From Chloroflexota bacterium (lineage in GTDB: Bacteria; Chloroflexota; Dehalococcoidia; UBA2247; RBG-13-53-26): 52,664 nt of DNA. Under the pieces are notes generated by a model. The model was not told where the DNA came from, made no database searches, and saw nothing but the letters and a program-made list of their open reading frames with translations. Of this stretch, positions 22,915 to 33,367 are shown piece by piece; positions within the stretch are counted from its first letter, which is position 1, and each line of letters starts with the position of its first letter. The stretch spans positions 1 through 52,664 of the forward strand of contig VGOM01000013.1 in the NCBI GenBank assembly GCA_016875915.1, read 5' to 3'. Position numbers and translations under genes: made by a program.

Positions 22915-24762
22915 CTAGAACTTGCGCTTCGTGGCCGCTCTCAAGAAGAACACCGCCAGGGCAGTGACGGCGATTGCCCCGATGGCCCCGATCAGTGACA
23001 GGATCAGTACGGGCACCAGCAGCACGCTTCTCGATGCCGCTGTGTCAACGTCCGCTTTGACCCTGCCCAGTTCAGTCTCAATGGTGGCCGTGTCCCCCTC
23101 GATCTTGACCACCTTGCCGCTGATGGTTCCCAGTGAGGTCTCGATTGTGGCCGTGTCTCCCTCGATATTGGTCACCCTGGCGCCGATGCTGCCCAGGCTG
23201 GTCTGCACAGTGCCCAGGTCTGTGCTGACGGTGACAATATCGCCTTCAATGGAGGCGATGCTGCCGTTGATGGACTGCAGCCAGCTGTCCCACTCGGCCA
23301 GTGTGGTGCTGAGGCTGAATGAGCCCATTCCGGTCCCGCTGGTGACCGGAGGCAGCAGCGCGTCCACAACCAGGGTGTACGAGCCCGGACTTGTCCCCGC
23401 CGGGATGTCGTAGGGTATCCTGAACAGGCCGGTCTCGACGGCAACCGCCGCCCGGGTCAGGTCTGCCACCAGAGCGCCTCCCGGTCCATGCAGTCTGGCT
23501 GAGACAATGCTGGTGCTCACCCGCAGCCCCAGGCGGCTGGTGACCACGTAGAACTCCGCCTTCTCCCCCGGGAAATGCAGAGCGCCGACATCCACGTTGA
23601 CATCCAGCGGCTCGATGGGCCCGGCGATGGCGTAGAGGCTCCAGTCCCAGGAGCCGACATAGACGGCGCCGTCGGCACCGATGGCCGGTGAAGATGGGGA
23701 GACCCATCCGCCGGTGGTGTAGCTCCACTTCGGCGTGCCGTCGGGATTGATGGCATAGATCTTGTTGTCTTCGGAGCCCACATAGATGGTGCCGTCGGCA
23801 CCGATGGCCGGAGATGAATCGATGCTGCCGCCGGTGGCGAAGAACCACCGCGGTGTGCCGTCCCCTCGTATGGCATACACCCGGCTGTCGCCCGAGCCGA
23901 CGTAGACTGTGCCGTCGGCACCGATGGCCGGCGAGGAGACAACGTCATCAAGGGTGGGGTGCGGCCATTTGAGTGAGCCGTCGGGCTTCAGGGCGTAGGG
24001 GCTGTTGTCGTTTGAGCCGAAGTAGATGGTGCCGTCGTCTCCCACCGCTGGTGAGGACCAAATGGCCCCGCCCGTCTGGTAGGCACTGTTCCACTTGAGA
24101 GAGCCGTCGCCCGGCTTGATGGCGTACAGCTTGCCGTTGTCGGAGCCGAAGTAGATGGTGCCATCCGGGCCAACCGCCGGAGACGTTCTCAAGGCCATGG
24201 GCGGGCCGCTGGCCTGGAACTTCCATTTGAAGGTCCCGTTGGGGTACAGCGCGTACAGATAGCTGTCCAGCGAGGTGAAGTAGACGGCGCCGTCCGGGCC
24301 GATGGCTGGCGAGGACTGAATACCACCGCCTGCGGCGTAGGTCCACCTGAGGGTCCCATCCGGCTTGATGGCGTAGAGTGTGCCGCCGCCGGAGCCGCAC
24401 AGAATGGTTCCGTCGCCGGCGATCGCCGGGGGGGACTCCACAGGGCCACCGGTGAGATAGGACCACTTGAAGCTGCCGTCCGGGTCTATGGCGTACACCT
24501 TGCCGTCGGCGGAGCCGACGTACACGGTTCCGTCTGCTGCCACGGCCGGTGAGGAGGACACGTAGTTTCCGGTCTTGTAGCTCCACCGCAGCGAAGCGGT
24601 GGATGGGCCCGTGTACGGGCTGCGCCCGGTGTGCTGCGCGTCCCCCCGGAACAGCGGCCACGGAGCCGCGGGCGACTCAGCCTGGGCTGCTCCCGGGATG
24701 ACTGTGGTAAAGAAAGCCAGGATGAGGATGACGCACAGGGCTGCCAGGGCCAGTCTCCTCAT
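22915..24762 (-). CDS. Exported PQQ-type beta-propeller protein with C-terminal coiled coil and membrane anchor
   Basis: 615 residues: signal peptide (MRRLALAALCVILILAFF..AQA), then about nine WD/PQQ-like blades of about 38 residues, each with the pattern SSPAIGADGTIYVGSxDxKxYAI followed by DGxxKW. A beta-sandwich region (about 400-510), a coiled coil of heptads (TIETSLGTISGKVVKIEGD and similar), a TM segment (SVLLVPVLILSLIGAIGAIAV) and RKF at the end complete it. The propeller faces the outside. No quinone-enzyme catalytic residues are evident, so this is likely a surface structural or binding protein. Start follows AAGGAGGGATGA. Confidence 0.88.
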   Translation of the reverse strand: MRRLALAALCVILILAFFTTVIPGAAQAESPAAPWPLFRGDAQHTGRSPYTGPSTASLRWSYKTGNYVSSSPAVAADGTVYVGSADGKVYAIDPDGSFKWSYLTGGPVESPPAIAGDGTILCGSGGGTLYAIKPDGTLRWTYAAGGGIQSSPAIGPDGAVYFTSLDSYLYALYPNGTFKWKFQASGPPMALRTSPAVGPDGTIYFGSDNGKLYAIKPGDGSLKWNSAYQTGGAIWSSPAVGDDGTIYFGSNDNSPYALKPDGSLKWPHPTLDDVVSSPAIGADGTVYVGSGDSRVYAIRGDGTPRWFFATGGSIDSSPAIGADGTIYVGSEDNKIYAINPDGTPKWSYTTGGWVSPSSPAIGADGAVYVGSWDWSLYAIAGPIEPLDVNVDVGALHFPGEKAEFYVVTSRLGLRVSTSIVSARLHGPGGALVADLTRAAVAVETGLFRIPYDIPAGTSPGSYTLVVDALLPPVTSGTGMGSFSLSTTLAEWDSWLQSINGSIASIEGDIVTVSTDLGTVQTSLGSIGARVTNIEGDTATIETSLGTISGKVVKIEGDTATIETELGRVKADVDTAASRSVLLVPVLILSLIGAIGAIAVTALAVFFLRAATKRKF

Positions 24763-25030
24763 TCATCCCTCCTTGTGGTCATGTGCCGGCTTTCCAGGGC
24801 GCTCGTGACCGCAGCAGATGGCCGCTCTGGTCTGCCGCGCTGGCCATATGATATCCTGCCAGGCGGTCTGACACAAGAGGTCATCGCAACCGCCGCTCCT
24901 GTGGCTACCACCGCTCCGGCGCAGACCGCTACTCGCCAGGCTGCGATGGTCGCCGCAAACGGCAGGCAACTCACCTGATCGCCTGAGGCCGAGCCGAAGA
25001 CCGGGACTCAACCCGGTCAGGGCATCTCGG
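24763..25030. other. Intergenic region with weak hairpin
   Basis: No convincing gene on either strand. A hairpin ACCGGG-actcaa-CCCGGT at 25000-25017 lies downstream of the small membrane protein gene (25031-25207, minus strand) and may terminate it. Confidence 0.4.
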
Positions 25031-25207
25031 TCAGTAGTCCCTGCCCCTCGCCAGGAACACCGACAGGGCAAACGCGATCACCCAGAAGCCGGCCCCGGCG
25101 ATTATGCCGGTCTCCCAGGTGTAGCGGTCCCAGAGGAAACCCACCAGAACGGCCATAATGCCACACCCGAACAAGAGAGCCGTGAAGGCAGCCAGGAATC
25201 TAGTCAT
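25031..25207 (-). CDS. 58-residue membrane protein with two TM segments
   Basis: MTRFLAAFTALLFGCGIMAV begins TM1, followed by a short loop WDRYTWETG and TM2 (IIAGAGFWVIAFALSVFLA), ending ARGRDY. GGAGGG lies 7 nt before the ATG. No family recognised. It is on the same strand as the PQQ-type gene but separated by 268 nt. Confidence 0.6.
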   Translation of the reverse strand: MTRFLAAFTALLFGCGIMAVLVGFLWDRYTWETGIIAGAGFWVIAFALSVFLARGRDY

Positions 25208-25482
25208 CGCCCATCCCTCCCCGTGATGTCGCTGCTATTGCTGGTCACGAAGGCCCGCCATGACAGGCTTGCGTCTTTGGGCGTCAGTATATTCGCCACC
25301 GACTGGCAGAGTCAATGGCCAGAGGACATCCCGGTGGGCGGCGACACCCCGATTCTTGATTCTGCCCTTGTTCTTGCATAGAATCCTTCAGGCGGAGTCC
25401 AGTCAACGAGGAGTCAGATGGTGTCCAGGAGAGTCATAGCTGTGCAGGTAGAGTCACCGCGGTGATGTGGGAGGGTCAAACG

Positions 25483-25710
25483 ATGCAGCAGACTACTACA
25501 GACAAGGACCGGAAGAAGGCCGAGTTCTGCCTCAACAGGTGCCCCATGTGCACCAAGGCCAGGGAGAAACAGAAGGGGGTCAGGTTCTGGCTGGTGAAGA
25601 ACATCGAGGATGGCCTCTGCCCGGCCTGCAAGGCCTACGCCAGGGTCTACGGCCGCAAGGCGCACGAGCCGGCGCCGACCGGTCCCCAGGGTGAGGCAGG
25701 AAACCGGTGA
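25483..25710 (+). CDS. Small zinc-ribbon protein
   Basis: 75 residues. CLNRCPMCTKA and LCPACKAYARVYG provide a CxxxCxxC and a CxxC pair about 33 residues apart, suited to a zinc ribbon. The tail is Pro-rich. ATG 25483 is chosen since GGGAGGG lies 7 nt before it. No partner is obvious. Function unknown. Confidence 0.7.
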   Translation: MQQTTTDKDRKKAEFCLNRCPMCTKAREKQKGVRFWLVKNIEDGLCPACKAYARVYGRKAHEPAPTGPQGEAGNR

Positions 25711-25792
25711 GGCTGTGCATGCCGGCTTCCCACGGGAACTGAGAACGCCGGCGGGCGCTCAGCATTCGCTGGGCACTGAGGGGGGGATTTGG

Positions 25793-25865
25793 CAGGGGTG
25801 GCAGGACTCGAACCCACGACCGGCGGTTTTGGAGACCGCTGCTCTACCAACTGAGCTACACCCCT
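25793..25865 (-). tRNA. tRNA-Trp (CCA anticodon)
   Basis: Acceptor AGGGGTG/CACCCCT, discriminator G, anticodon stem GCGGT/ACCGC around CTCCAAA, anticodon CCA, T loop GGTTCGAGTCC. Last of three tandem tRNAs. Confidence 0.95.
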
Positions 25866-25873
25866 GTACTGGC

Positions 25874-25949
25874 TGGTACCCCTGGTGCGACTCGAACGCA
25901 CGACACGCGGTTTAGGAAACCGCTGCTCTGTCCTCTGAGCTACAGGGGC
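25874..25949 (-). tRNA. tRNA-Arg (CCT)
   Basis: Acceptor GCCCCTG pairs with CAGGGGT, with a G-U pair at position 1-72. Anticodon stem GCGGT/ACCGC around TTCCTAA, anticodon CCT. T loop CGTTCGAGTCG. Encoded CCA at the 3' end. Confidence 0.93.
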
Positions 25950-25952
25950 ACA

Positions 25953-26025
25953 TGGAGATAGGGGGATTCGAACCCCCGACCTCTGCGATGCGAACGCAGC
26001 GCTCTCCCTATTGAGCTATATCCCC
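25953..26025 (-). tRNA. tRNA-Ala (CGC)
   Basis: Acceptor GGGGATA/TATCTCC contains the G3-U70 wobble that identifies tRNA-Ala. Anticodon stem CTGCG/CGCAG around TTCGCAT, anticodon CGC. T loop GGTTCGAATCC. Confidence 0.95.
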
Positions 26026-26071
26026 CGGTTCACTCCAAACGAACAGGACGACCTGTTCACCGGCAAGACCG

Positions 26072-26101
26072 ATTGTAAGCGCAGCACGCTTGCCGTGTCA
26101 A
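26072..26101 (-). promoter_or_regulatory. Promoter of the tRNA Ala-Arg-Trp cluster
   Basis: Minus strand TTGACA (26096-26101), an 18-nt spacer and TACAAT (26072-26077), 46 nt upstream of tRNA-Ala. Confidence 0.7.
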
Positions 26102-26192
26102 GGGAAACCGCCCTTTGCCATATGCTCCTTTCCGTGGTAGTATGCTGTCCAATGTTCCGGGGCTGTGGCCGCACGCTTCACTGAGGGGGACT

Positions 26193-27563
26193 ATGAAGGG
26201 GACTGGCAAGTATCTGCGCCTGAACTGCATGGACCGGACGGTCCTGGCTTTCCACGAGATCAACGAGCCGTTTCTGATCCACGCCTTTCTGACCCTGGAG
26301 GGCGAGGTCGATCCGTCACGACTGAACCAGGCCATTCGTTCTGCCCAGATGGCCTACCCGGTGATGAGGACCATCCTTCACGGCAAGTACCTCTGCATCA
26401 CCCGTGAGATCCAGGAGGAACTGGGCGACGGCGTTCTCACAGAGGTGGATGGTCGCGGTGGTCAGGAGTATGAGAAGGTGCTCTTTGAATGGGTGAACAA
26501 GCCCATGGACCTGAGAAAGCAACTCCCCCTCAGGGTTCTCCTGTACAGGAAGAGCGAGACTGACTCCATGCTGGTTTTCACTTTCCACCATTCCGCCGCC
26601 GATGGCCTCCGTGCCATGTTCTTCATCAGGAAGATCGTGGAGTACTACAACGATGGCGATATCAAGGATGTGCCGCCGCCGGAGGACATCCGCCTGAGCA
26701 GCAAGGGGGATGCCCTGTTCCAGTTTGCCCAGACCCACCGGGCCAGGGTGAAGAACTACTACTGGAAGATAGCGTATGACATCGCCTATCGCCTGGTACT
26801 GGCCGCCGTGCCCTGGCCGTCGCGGGTGTACTGCAAAGCGACTGGGCGCTCCAGAGACACCTTCTTCTGTAATGCCACCATAGGTCCCGAGGGGCTCGGC
26901 AGGCTTGAAGGCAAGGCGGCCTCAGCCGGAGTAGAGGTGAACGATATCCTCCTGGCTTCCTCCTACCGCATGGTGGACATCTGGAACCGGCTGCACGGCA
27001 AGAGCAGCAACAAGGTCCGGGTCATGGCCATCGTCAACGTCAGCCCCAAGGGCTTCCGTCAGGTGGTCTCCAACCAGATGTCCTGGATCTCGCCGACCAC
27101 CTGGTTCAGGGACAGGGCCGATCAGGCCAGGCTGTTGAAGATGCTCAGGTCGCACACTCTGACCGCGGCCAAGAACAGGATCGCCTTCTCGCTGATCTAC
27201 TTCTGGTACTACAACACCCTGCTGCCGCCAGTCATATACCGACAGATCTTCAGGCTGCTGGTATTGCTGCGGACCCACGTGGACTCCATCTTCCTGACCA
27301 ACATCGGCATCGTCTGGCCCAAGGTGGGCTCTGATGAGCCGGCCATCACCCACATCGGCACGGCCCGGATCGTCAACATCACCGGCTCTCCGCCGGTGGT
27401 CACCCCGTGGAGGCTGGGTTTCGGGGTGAACACCTACAACAGGACGCTGAACATCTCCCTGACCTACCGGCCGGCGATGTTCTCCAGGGAAGAGGTGCAG
27501 CGGTTCCTGGACCTGTACGTCGAAGAGGTGATGAACTACCAGGTCGGCACCAGGGGCTCCTGA
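26193..27563 (+). CDS. Condensation-domain/acyltransferase-like protein
   Basis: 456 residues of the CoA-dependent acyltransferase fold shared by NRPS condensation domains, PapA and wax ester synthases. The catalytic motif HHSAADG (132-138) is intact (HHxxxDG). A DFGWG-type motif is replaced by a less clear region near RLGFGVNTYN. It would transfer an acyl group from a carrier or CoA to an alcohol or amine. ATG 26193 follows GAGGGGGACT; the longer frame has no such site. It converges with and overlaps by 28 bp the phosphopantetheinyl transferase gene that ends the lipid cluster, so it may finish the product made there. Confidence 0.82.
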   Translation: MKGTGKYLRLNCMDRTVLAFHEINEPFLIHAFLTLEGEVDPSRLNQAIRSAQMAYPVMRTILHGKYLCITREIQEELGDGVLTEVDGRGGQEYEKVLFEWVNKPMDLRKQLPLRVLLYRKSETDSMLVFTFHHSAADGLRAMFFIRKIVEYYNDGDIKDVPPPEDIRLSSKGDALFQFAQTHRARVKNYYWKIAYDIAYRLVLAAVPWPSRVYCKATGRSRDTFFCNATIGPEGLGRLEGKAASAGVEVNDILLASSYRMVDIWNRLHGKSSNKVRVMAIVNVSPKGFRQVVSNQMSWISPTTWFRDRADQARLLKMLRSHTLTAAKNRIAFSLIYFWYYNTLLPPVIYRQIFRLLVLLRTHVDSIFLTNIGIVWPKVGSDEPAITHIGTARIVNITGSPPVVTPWRLGFGVNTYNRTLNISLTYRPAMFSREEVQRFLDLYVEEVMNYQVGTRGS

Positions 27564-28168
27564 GGGCGACGGCCGGGGGTGTCCAGGGCGGCCGGAACCG
27601 CCGGGTCGCTGAAGGTCCACTCGACGTGGTTGTCATCCTTCACTACGGCAACGATATGGCCATCGAACCGCAACTGCTCGACGGTGCGCAGGTTGTCCTG
27701 GTAGAAGAGGAGGATTGCCGTCTCGTCGGGCACGGAAATCACCCGGCAAGACCTCATGCCCGCCAGGCCGGTTCCGGCGGCCTTAACCACTGCCTCCTTG
27801 GCCGTCCAGTAGCGGTATAGCGTGTCCCATGACCTGCCGCCGCCCAGATCCCATTCCTCCTCGCTGGCCACGTATCTAAAGATGGACTGCCTGCGGGGCC
27901 TGACCTCCTCGATGTCGATGCCGGCCGGACTGCTGCTGACCACCGCGGCCGCGTACTTCGGCTTGTGAGCGACAGACCAGTAGCAGCCCGCCGAAGGCAG
28001 GGGGACGTCATCCGCGTTCTTGGAGACACTCTGCAGTGCCACCCCGGCTCGGTCGGCGCTCTGTCTCAGGGCCTGCCTGGCGCAACCGCTGAGCAGGGCC
28101 ACCTTCTCCCTGCCCTGTAGGGTCGGCAGTCCCTGGGTCACCGGCAAAACGACGGGGAAGAGGGTCAC
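27536..28168 (-). CDS. 4'-phosphopantetheinyl transferase, Sfp type
   Basis: 210 residues with both signature motifs, GIDIE (83-87) and WTAKEAVVKA (121-130), and the preceding SVAHKP substrate motif. It attaches the phosphopantetheine arm of CoA to Ser40 of the ACP encoded in the same cluster. Start GTG 28168 lies 4 nt after the fabI stop and GGAG is 9 nt upstream. The stop overlaps the convergent acyltransferase gene by 28 bp. A dedicated Sfp-type enzyme supports specialised rather than housekeeping fatty acid synthesis. Confidence 0.88.
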   Translation of the reverse strand: MTLFPVVLPVTQGLPTLQGREKVALLSGCARQALRQSADRAGVALQSVSKNADDVPLPSAGCYWSVAHKPKYAAAVVSSSPAGIDIEEVRPRRQSIFRYVASEEEWDLGGGRSWDTLYRYWTAKEAVVKAAGTGLAGMRSCRVISVPDETAILLFYQDNLRTVEQLRFDGHIVAVVKDDNHVEWTFSDPAVPAALDTPGRRPQEPLVPTW

Positions 28169-28172
28169 GCGC

Positions 28173-28976
28173 CTACTCCGGCCTCAGCGCCCTCTTGACG
28201 ATGTCCTTGTCGAAGGCGTTGACTGACATGCCCGCGTCAATGACGATGCCCTGAGCGTTGATGCCGCTGGACCTCTCGCTGAGGAGGAAGGCGACCACGT
28301 TGGCCACTTCCTGGGTCTCCAGGGCCTTCTTCCGCAGCGTCAACCGCTCGGCGAAGAGGTAGTAGTCGATGTAGCCCGGTATGCCTGCCGAGGCGGAGGT
28401 CTTGAGGAGGCCCGGGTTGACCGAGTTGAACCGTACCTGTGAGAAGGTGCTGAAGGACTTGGCCAGGAAGCAGATGGCGGAGTCCAGTCCCGCCTTCACC
28501 GGGGCCATGAAGCCGTAGGTCTCGACCGCCATTCTGGTGGTCGAGATCGATACCGCCACCACGGAGGCCCTGTTGTCCAGCAGTCGCTTGAAGGCGTTGG
28601 CGATGCTGATCAATGAGTAGCAGGAGACGTCGGCCGACTGGAGGAAGTCCTTCTTCCTGGTTTCGTGGAAGGGCTTCATGCCGTTCTCGTAGTTGGCGAA
28701 GGCGATGGAGTGCACAATGCCATCGATGGTGGAGTGCTTCTTCGAGATCTCATCAGCCAGACTGGCTATCTCTTCTTCCCGTTCCACGTCGCAGGTGTAG
28801 ATCTCTGCTCCGGGCAGGAGTCTGGAGACGCTCTCCTTTCGCTCCGGGGACCTCACGGAGTAGATCACCTCGGCCCCGGCCTGAGTGAGGACCTGGCCCA
28901 CGAAGTAGGCCACGCTCTTCTTGTTGGCCACGCCGAAGACCAGGAAGGTCTTGTTCTCCAGTCCAAGGAAGTCCAT
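28173..28976 (-). CDS. Enoyl-ACP reductase FabI-like
   Basis: 267 residues of SDR fold. The FabI-type catalytic set YxxMxxxK is Tyr154, Met157, Lys161 ([12 protein letters not shown]). The N-terminal dinucleotide motif reads [11 protein letters not shown], as in FabI (GVAxxxSIA). It reduces the trans-2 enoyl-ACP formed by the FabZ-like dehydratase upstream. AGGAGG lies 7 nt before ATG. It is 11 nt from FabZ. Confidence 0.87.
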   Translation of the reverse strand: MDFLGLENKTFLVFGVANKKSVAYFVGQVLTQAGAEVIYSVRSPERKESVSRLLPGAEIYTCDVEREEEIASLADEISKKHSTIDGIVHSIAFANYENGMKPFHETRKKDFLQSADVSCYSLISIANAFKRLLDNRASVVAVSISTTRMAVETYGFMAPVKAGLDSAICFLAKSFSTFSQVRFNSVNPGLLKTSASAGIPGYIDYYLFAERLTLRKKALETQEVANVVAFLLSERSSGINAQGIVIDAGMSVNAFDKDIVKRALRPE

Positions 28977-28987
28977 ACAGCGTCCTC

Positions 28988-29407
28988 CTATCCGCCGGCC
29001 ATGGCCACGGCGAATTCCACGGTGGCGGCTGTCTTGCCGTCAACCGAGGCCTTGCCCTTGAGGAAACAGGCGTTGCCCAGTCTCTCGGTGATCTCCGCCT
29101 CGATCTCCATGGTGTCACCGGGCTTGACCATGTTCCTGAACTTGGCATTGCTGATTCGGGTCAGGACCGGGACTCCCCCTCCTCCGCCGGCCATTGCCCC
29201 GGCCAGGAGGACGGCTCCCGACTGAAAGATGGCCTCGCAGACGAGCACCCCGGGCATGATGGGGTTGCCCGGGTAGTGCCCCTTGAAGAAATCCTCATCC
29301 TCTCTGACCTTCCTGGTCGTTGTGATCTTGACTGGTGTCAGTTCCACGATGCTGTCGACGAACAGGAACGGTGGCCGGTGCGGTATGGCTCTGAGTACGT
29401 CTTCCAT
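28988..29407 (-). CDS. 3-hydroxyacyl-ACP dehydratase FabZ-like
   Basis: 139 residues, single hotdog domain. Catalytic [11 protein letters not shown] with His44 and the helix containing Glu58 (CEAIFQ) are as in FabZ. It removes water from 3-hydroxyacyl-ACP. ATG 29407 starts just after the fabG stop, and GGAGG within the end of fabG serves as its ribosome binding site, so the two are coupled. Confidence 0.88.
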   Translation of the reverse strand: MEDVLRAIPHRPPFLFVDSIVELTPVKITTTRKVREDEDFFKGHYPGNPIMPGVLVCEAIFQSGAVLLAGAMAGGGGGVPVLTRISNAKFRNMVKPGDTMEIEAEITERLGNACFLKGKASVDGKTAATVEFAVAMAGG

Positions 29408-29408
29408 C

Positions 29409-30149
29409 CTACAGGCCTCCGCTGACCTCCAGCACTGTACCGTGGACGTATGATGCATCCTGGGAGGCCAGGAAGAGGACGCAGGAGGCCACCTCCTCGG
29501 CCTTGCCGAACCGCTTCATGGGTATCTGCGACAGGTAGGAGTCCCGCAGTTTCTCGGGTAGATCATTGATGAACTCGGTGCCGATGAAGCCCGGAGAGAC
29601 GCAGTTCACGGTGATGCCTCTGGTGCCCACCTCTCTGGCCAGCGATCTCATCAGGCCCACCTGACCGGCCTTGGAGGCGGCGTAGTTCGACTGGCCCTCC
29701 CAGCCGAATCTGCCCATGGGCGAGGTGATGATCACAATCCGCCCGTAACGCTTGCGCATCAGGGACATCACGGCGAATTTGCACATGAAGAAGGTGCCGG
29801 TCAGGTTGACGTCCAGCACACTGCGCCAGTCCGCCTCCTTCATCATCCCCAGCACCGAGTCCTTCCTGATGCCGGCGTTGCTGACCAGGACCTCAAACCC
29901 GCCGTACTTGCCGTCGATGTACTTGTAGAACTTCTCCACCTCTTCATAGCTGGCCACGTCGAACTTCTGAACGTCGATCCGGTCAACCGCCTGACTGTGC
30001 TCCTCCCTGAAGCGCTCCGCCGTGGCGTCATCCGAGGTGTACGTGCAGATCACCCTGGCCCCTGAATCTAGGAAGGACTTGGCAATCGCCCTGCCGATGC
30101 CCCTCGTCCCGCCGGTGATGATGGCCGTCTGTCCTCCGAAATCAATCAT
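29409..30149 (-). CDS. 3-oxoacyl-ACP reductase FabG-like
   Basis: 246-residue SDR. GGTRGIGRAIAKSF at the N-terminus binds NADPH, NAGI is present, and the catalytic Ser-Tyr-Lys is in SPMGRFGWEGQSNYAASKAG. It reduces 3-oxoacyl-ACP. GGGAAGAG precedes the ATG. In the middle of the lipid operon. Confidence 0.9.
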   Translation of the reverse strand: MIDFGGQTAIITGGTRGIGRAIAKSFLDSGARVICTYTSDDATAERFREEHSQAVDRIDVQKFDVASYEEVEKFYKYIDGKYGGFEVLVSNAGIRKDSVLGMMKEADWRSVLDVNLTGTFFMCKFAVMSLMRKRYGRIVIITSPMGRFGWEGQSNYAASKAGQVGLMRSLAREVGTRGITVNCVSPGFIGTEFINDLPEKLRDSYLSQIPMKRFGKAEEVASCVLFLASQDASYVHGTVLEVSGGL

Positions 30150-30173
30150 CTCTTCCCTCCCCTGAGGGCACGG

Positions 30174-31583
<1,410 letters not shown>

Positions 31584-31599
31584 CTCTTCTATCCCTGAC

Positions 31600-32982
31600 C
31601 TAGACCCGGAGCAAGTGTAGATTGGCCATGGAGATGCCGCTGAGCAGGGCACCGACGATGCCCAGGAAGCCCTGATCCGTGCCGCAGATGAACAGGTTCT
31701 CCAGGTGCGTCCGGCCATCCCGGATCTTCCGGGGTGAGCCATAGACTGCCCCGTTGAGATGCCCGGTGTACCTGTAGATGGTCCTGGGGGTGAACATGTC
31801 GGTTGACATAATGTTCCTCCTGAAATCGGGGACAACCTCCACCGCCGCCTCCAGGGCAGCCTTCATGCAGGCCTTCTTCTGCGCTCCGTATTCCTCCTGG
31901 CTGAGGCTGTTCCAGCGATCAAAGCTGGCCATGTTGGTGATCCTGATCATGCCCTCCGGCAAGGGGCTGTCATAGTGGAAGTTGTTCGGACAGCATATCA
32001 CACCACTGGCGGTGTCTATCGGAGCGTTGGGCTTCCGATAGCTGAAGCGGTCGGAGTTGTTGAAGAAGACAATGGTTGTGTCCAAGCCCAGCTCCGATGG
32101 CTGCCTGTCCAGCACCATTATAGACTCCACAAAGGAAAGCTGCCCGGCCTCGAGTCCGGAGGCAGGGGCATCGCGCTGTGACAGGAGGTTCATGGTCTCC
32201 ACGTAGCCGATGGAAGACAGCACGTTCCGGGCGGTCAGGACCTCGCCGTCTTCGAGGACGAGCGACTGTGCTCTGCTCCCCGAGACGCCGATGGTGCGCA
32301 CGCCCGACCTCGTTCTCAGTTCACCACCGCACTCCCGGTACTTGCGGACCAGGAGGTCCAGTATGTGGCGGACGCCGTTCCTCGGCCTGGCGAACCCCTC
32401 GCAGAAGATGCTCTTGAACATGATGGCGAACTGGGCGAACTCCATGTCATGCTCCTGCGCGTTCCCGTAGTACATCAGGGGACAGAAGATCATGTCAGCC
32501 AGAATGGGGTCCGAGATGATGCCGTTCACCACCTGGCGCGCAGAAAGCGGTTTGGCCTGGAGCGACAGTTCGTCGTATTCGGATATGTGTTTGAGCAGCC
32601 TCTGGAGGTTGTCGGCCTGTTGGGGGAACTGCTGAGAGACCTCGCCCACGAAGAAGCCGAGGTCGTTGGTGAATCGCAGAGTCCTGCCAGGGAACCTCAC
32701 CATGGACATGCGCTGCTGGCACAGGTCAAGGTCTTCGTATCTCAACCTGAGCTGTCGCAGCAGCTTGGGCAGCGGGGTTGACTTCGTCCCCTTGGGGACG
32801 TAGTTGGTCATGGCGTGGAGACCGACGTCGAACTGGCGGCCATCCTTGTTGTAGAAGGAGTTCAGCCCGCCTACGCGGTGGTGTCTCTCCAGGATGCAGA
32901 CCTTCTTGTCGAAGTGGGCCAGCCTGATGCCGGCGGCCAGCCCGGACATCCCGGCGCCGATAATCGCCACGTCGTAGTTCAT
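31600..32982 (-). CDS. CrtI-like FAD-dependent oxidoreductase B
   Basis: 460 residues. [17 protein letters not shown] and [13 protein letters not shown] form the FAD-binding N-terminus. The C-terminus [24 protein letters not shown] completes the fold. It is a diverged paralogue of the next gene (17 nt downstream) and may work in series or as a complex with it. ATG 32982 is preferred since the flavin motif begins at residue 3; a GTG at 32994 is in frame. Neither has a good ribosome binding site. Confidence 0.83.
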   Translation of the reverse strand: MNYDVAIIGAGMSGLAAGIRLAHFDKKVCILERHHRVGGLNSFYNKDGRQFDVGLHAMTNYVPKGTKSTPLPKLLRQLRLRYEDLDLCQQRMSMVRFPGRTLRFTNDLGFFVGEVSQQFPQQADNLQRLLKHISEYDELSLQAKPLSARQVVNGIISDPILADMIFCPLMYYGNAQEHDMEFAQFAIMFKSIFCEGFARPRNGVRHILDLLVRKYRECGGELRTRSGVRTIGVSGSRAQSLVLEDGEVLTARNVLSSIGYVETMNLLSQRDAPASGLEAGQLSFVESIMVLDRQPSELGLDTTIVFFNNSDRFSYRKPNAPIDTASGVICCPNNFHYDSPLPEGMIRITNMASFDRWNSLSQEEYGAQKKACMKAALEAAVEVVPDFRRNIMSTDMFTPRTIYRYTGHLNGAVYGSPRKIRDGRTHLENLFICGTDQGFLGIVGALLSGISMANLHLLRV

Positions 32983-33085
32983 GGTCGGTTCCACAGAGTC
33001 TTCGGCGGCATTCCCAGAAGACCAGCGGCGGAGTGGGGGTTGTGGGGGGATGCTGAGGAGAAGCTGCGCTTCCTCGCTGGTCAGG

Positions 33086-33337
33086 CTACAGATGAGTCAT
33101 GCGGGGCTCGAGGTAGGCTACCGCGCCATCGAGAGTGGCCAACTGGATGTAGTCATCTTCAGGGACTTCAATGCCGTAGCGTTTCCGCAACTCCATGATG
33201 ATATCCAGGAAGTCCATGGAGTCCAGCTCTATCTGATCACGAATGCGGATATCGCCCCGCAGATTGCTCAGGTCTTCGTCCGGCAGTATCTGGGAAATCA
33301 CTTCCACGATGATGGCTCTGATCTTCTCCCGGGTCAT
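33086..33337 (-). CDS. Acyl carrier protein
   Basis: 83 residues, four-helix ACP. Ser40 in LDSMDFLD is the phosphopantetheine attachment site. It is acidic, as usual. GAGGGGGG lies 7 nt before the ATG. It follows fabF by 30 nt. The Sfp-type transferase at the end of the operon is its likely activating enzyme, and it probably carries the growing chain for all enzymes of this cluster. Confidence 0.92.
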   Translation of the reverse strand: MTREKIRAIIVEVISQILPDEDLSNLRGDIRIRDQIELDSMDFLDIIMELRKRYGIEVPEDDYIQLATLDGAVAYLEPRMTHL

Positions 33338-33367
33338 GCTGTGTCCCCCCTCTCGAGTATCTCCGCG

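Noticed and set aside
24759-24974. 71-residue minus-strand open frame with a hydrophobic stretch
   Set aside because: Begins at a GTG without a ribosome binding site and runs into the start of the PQQ-type gene region; codon pattern is not convincing.
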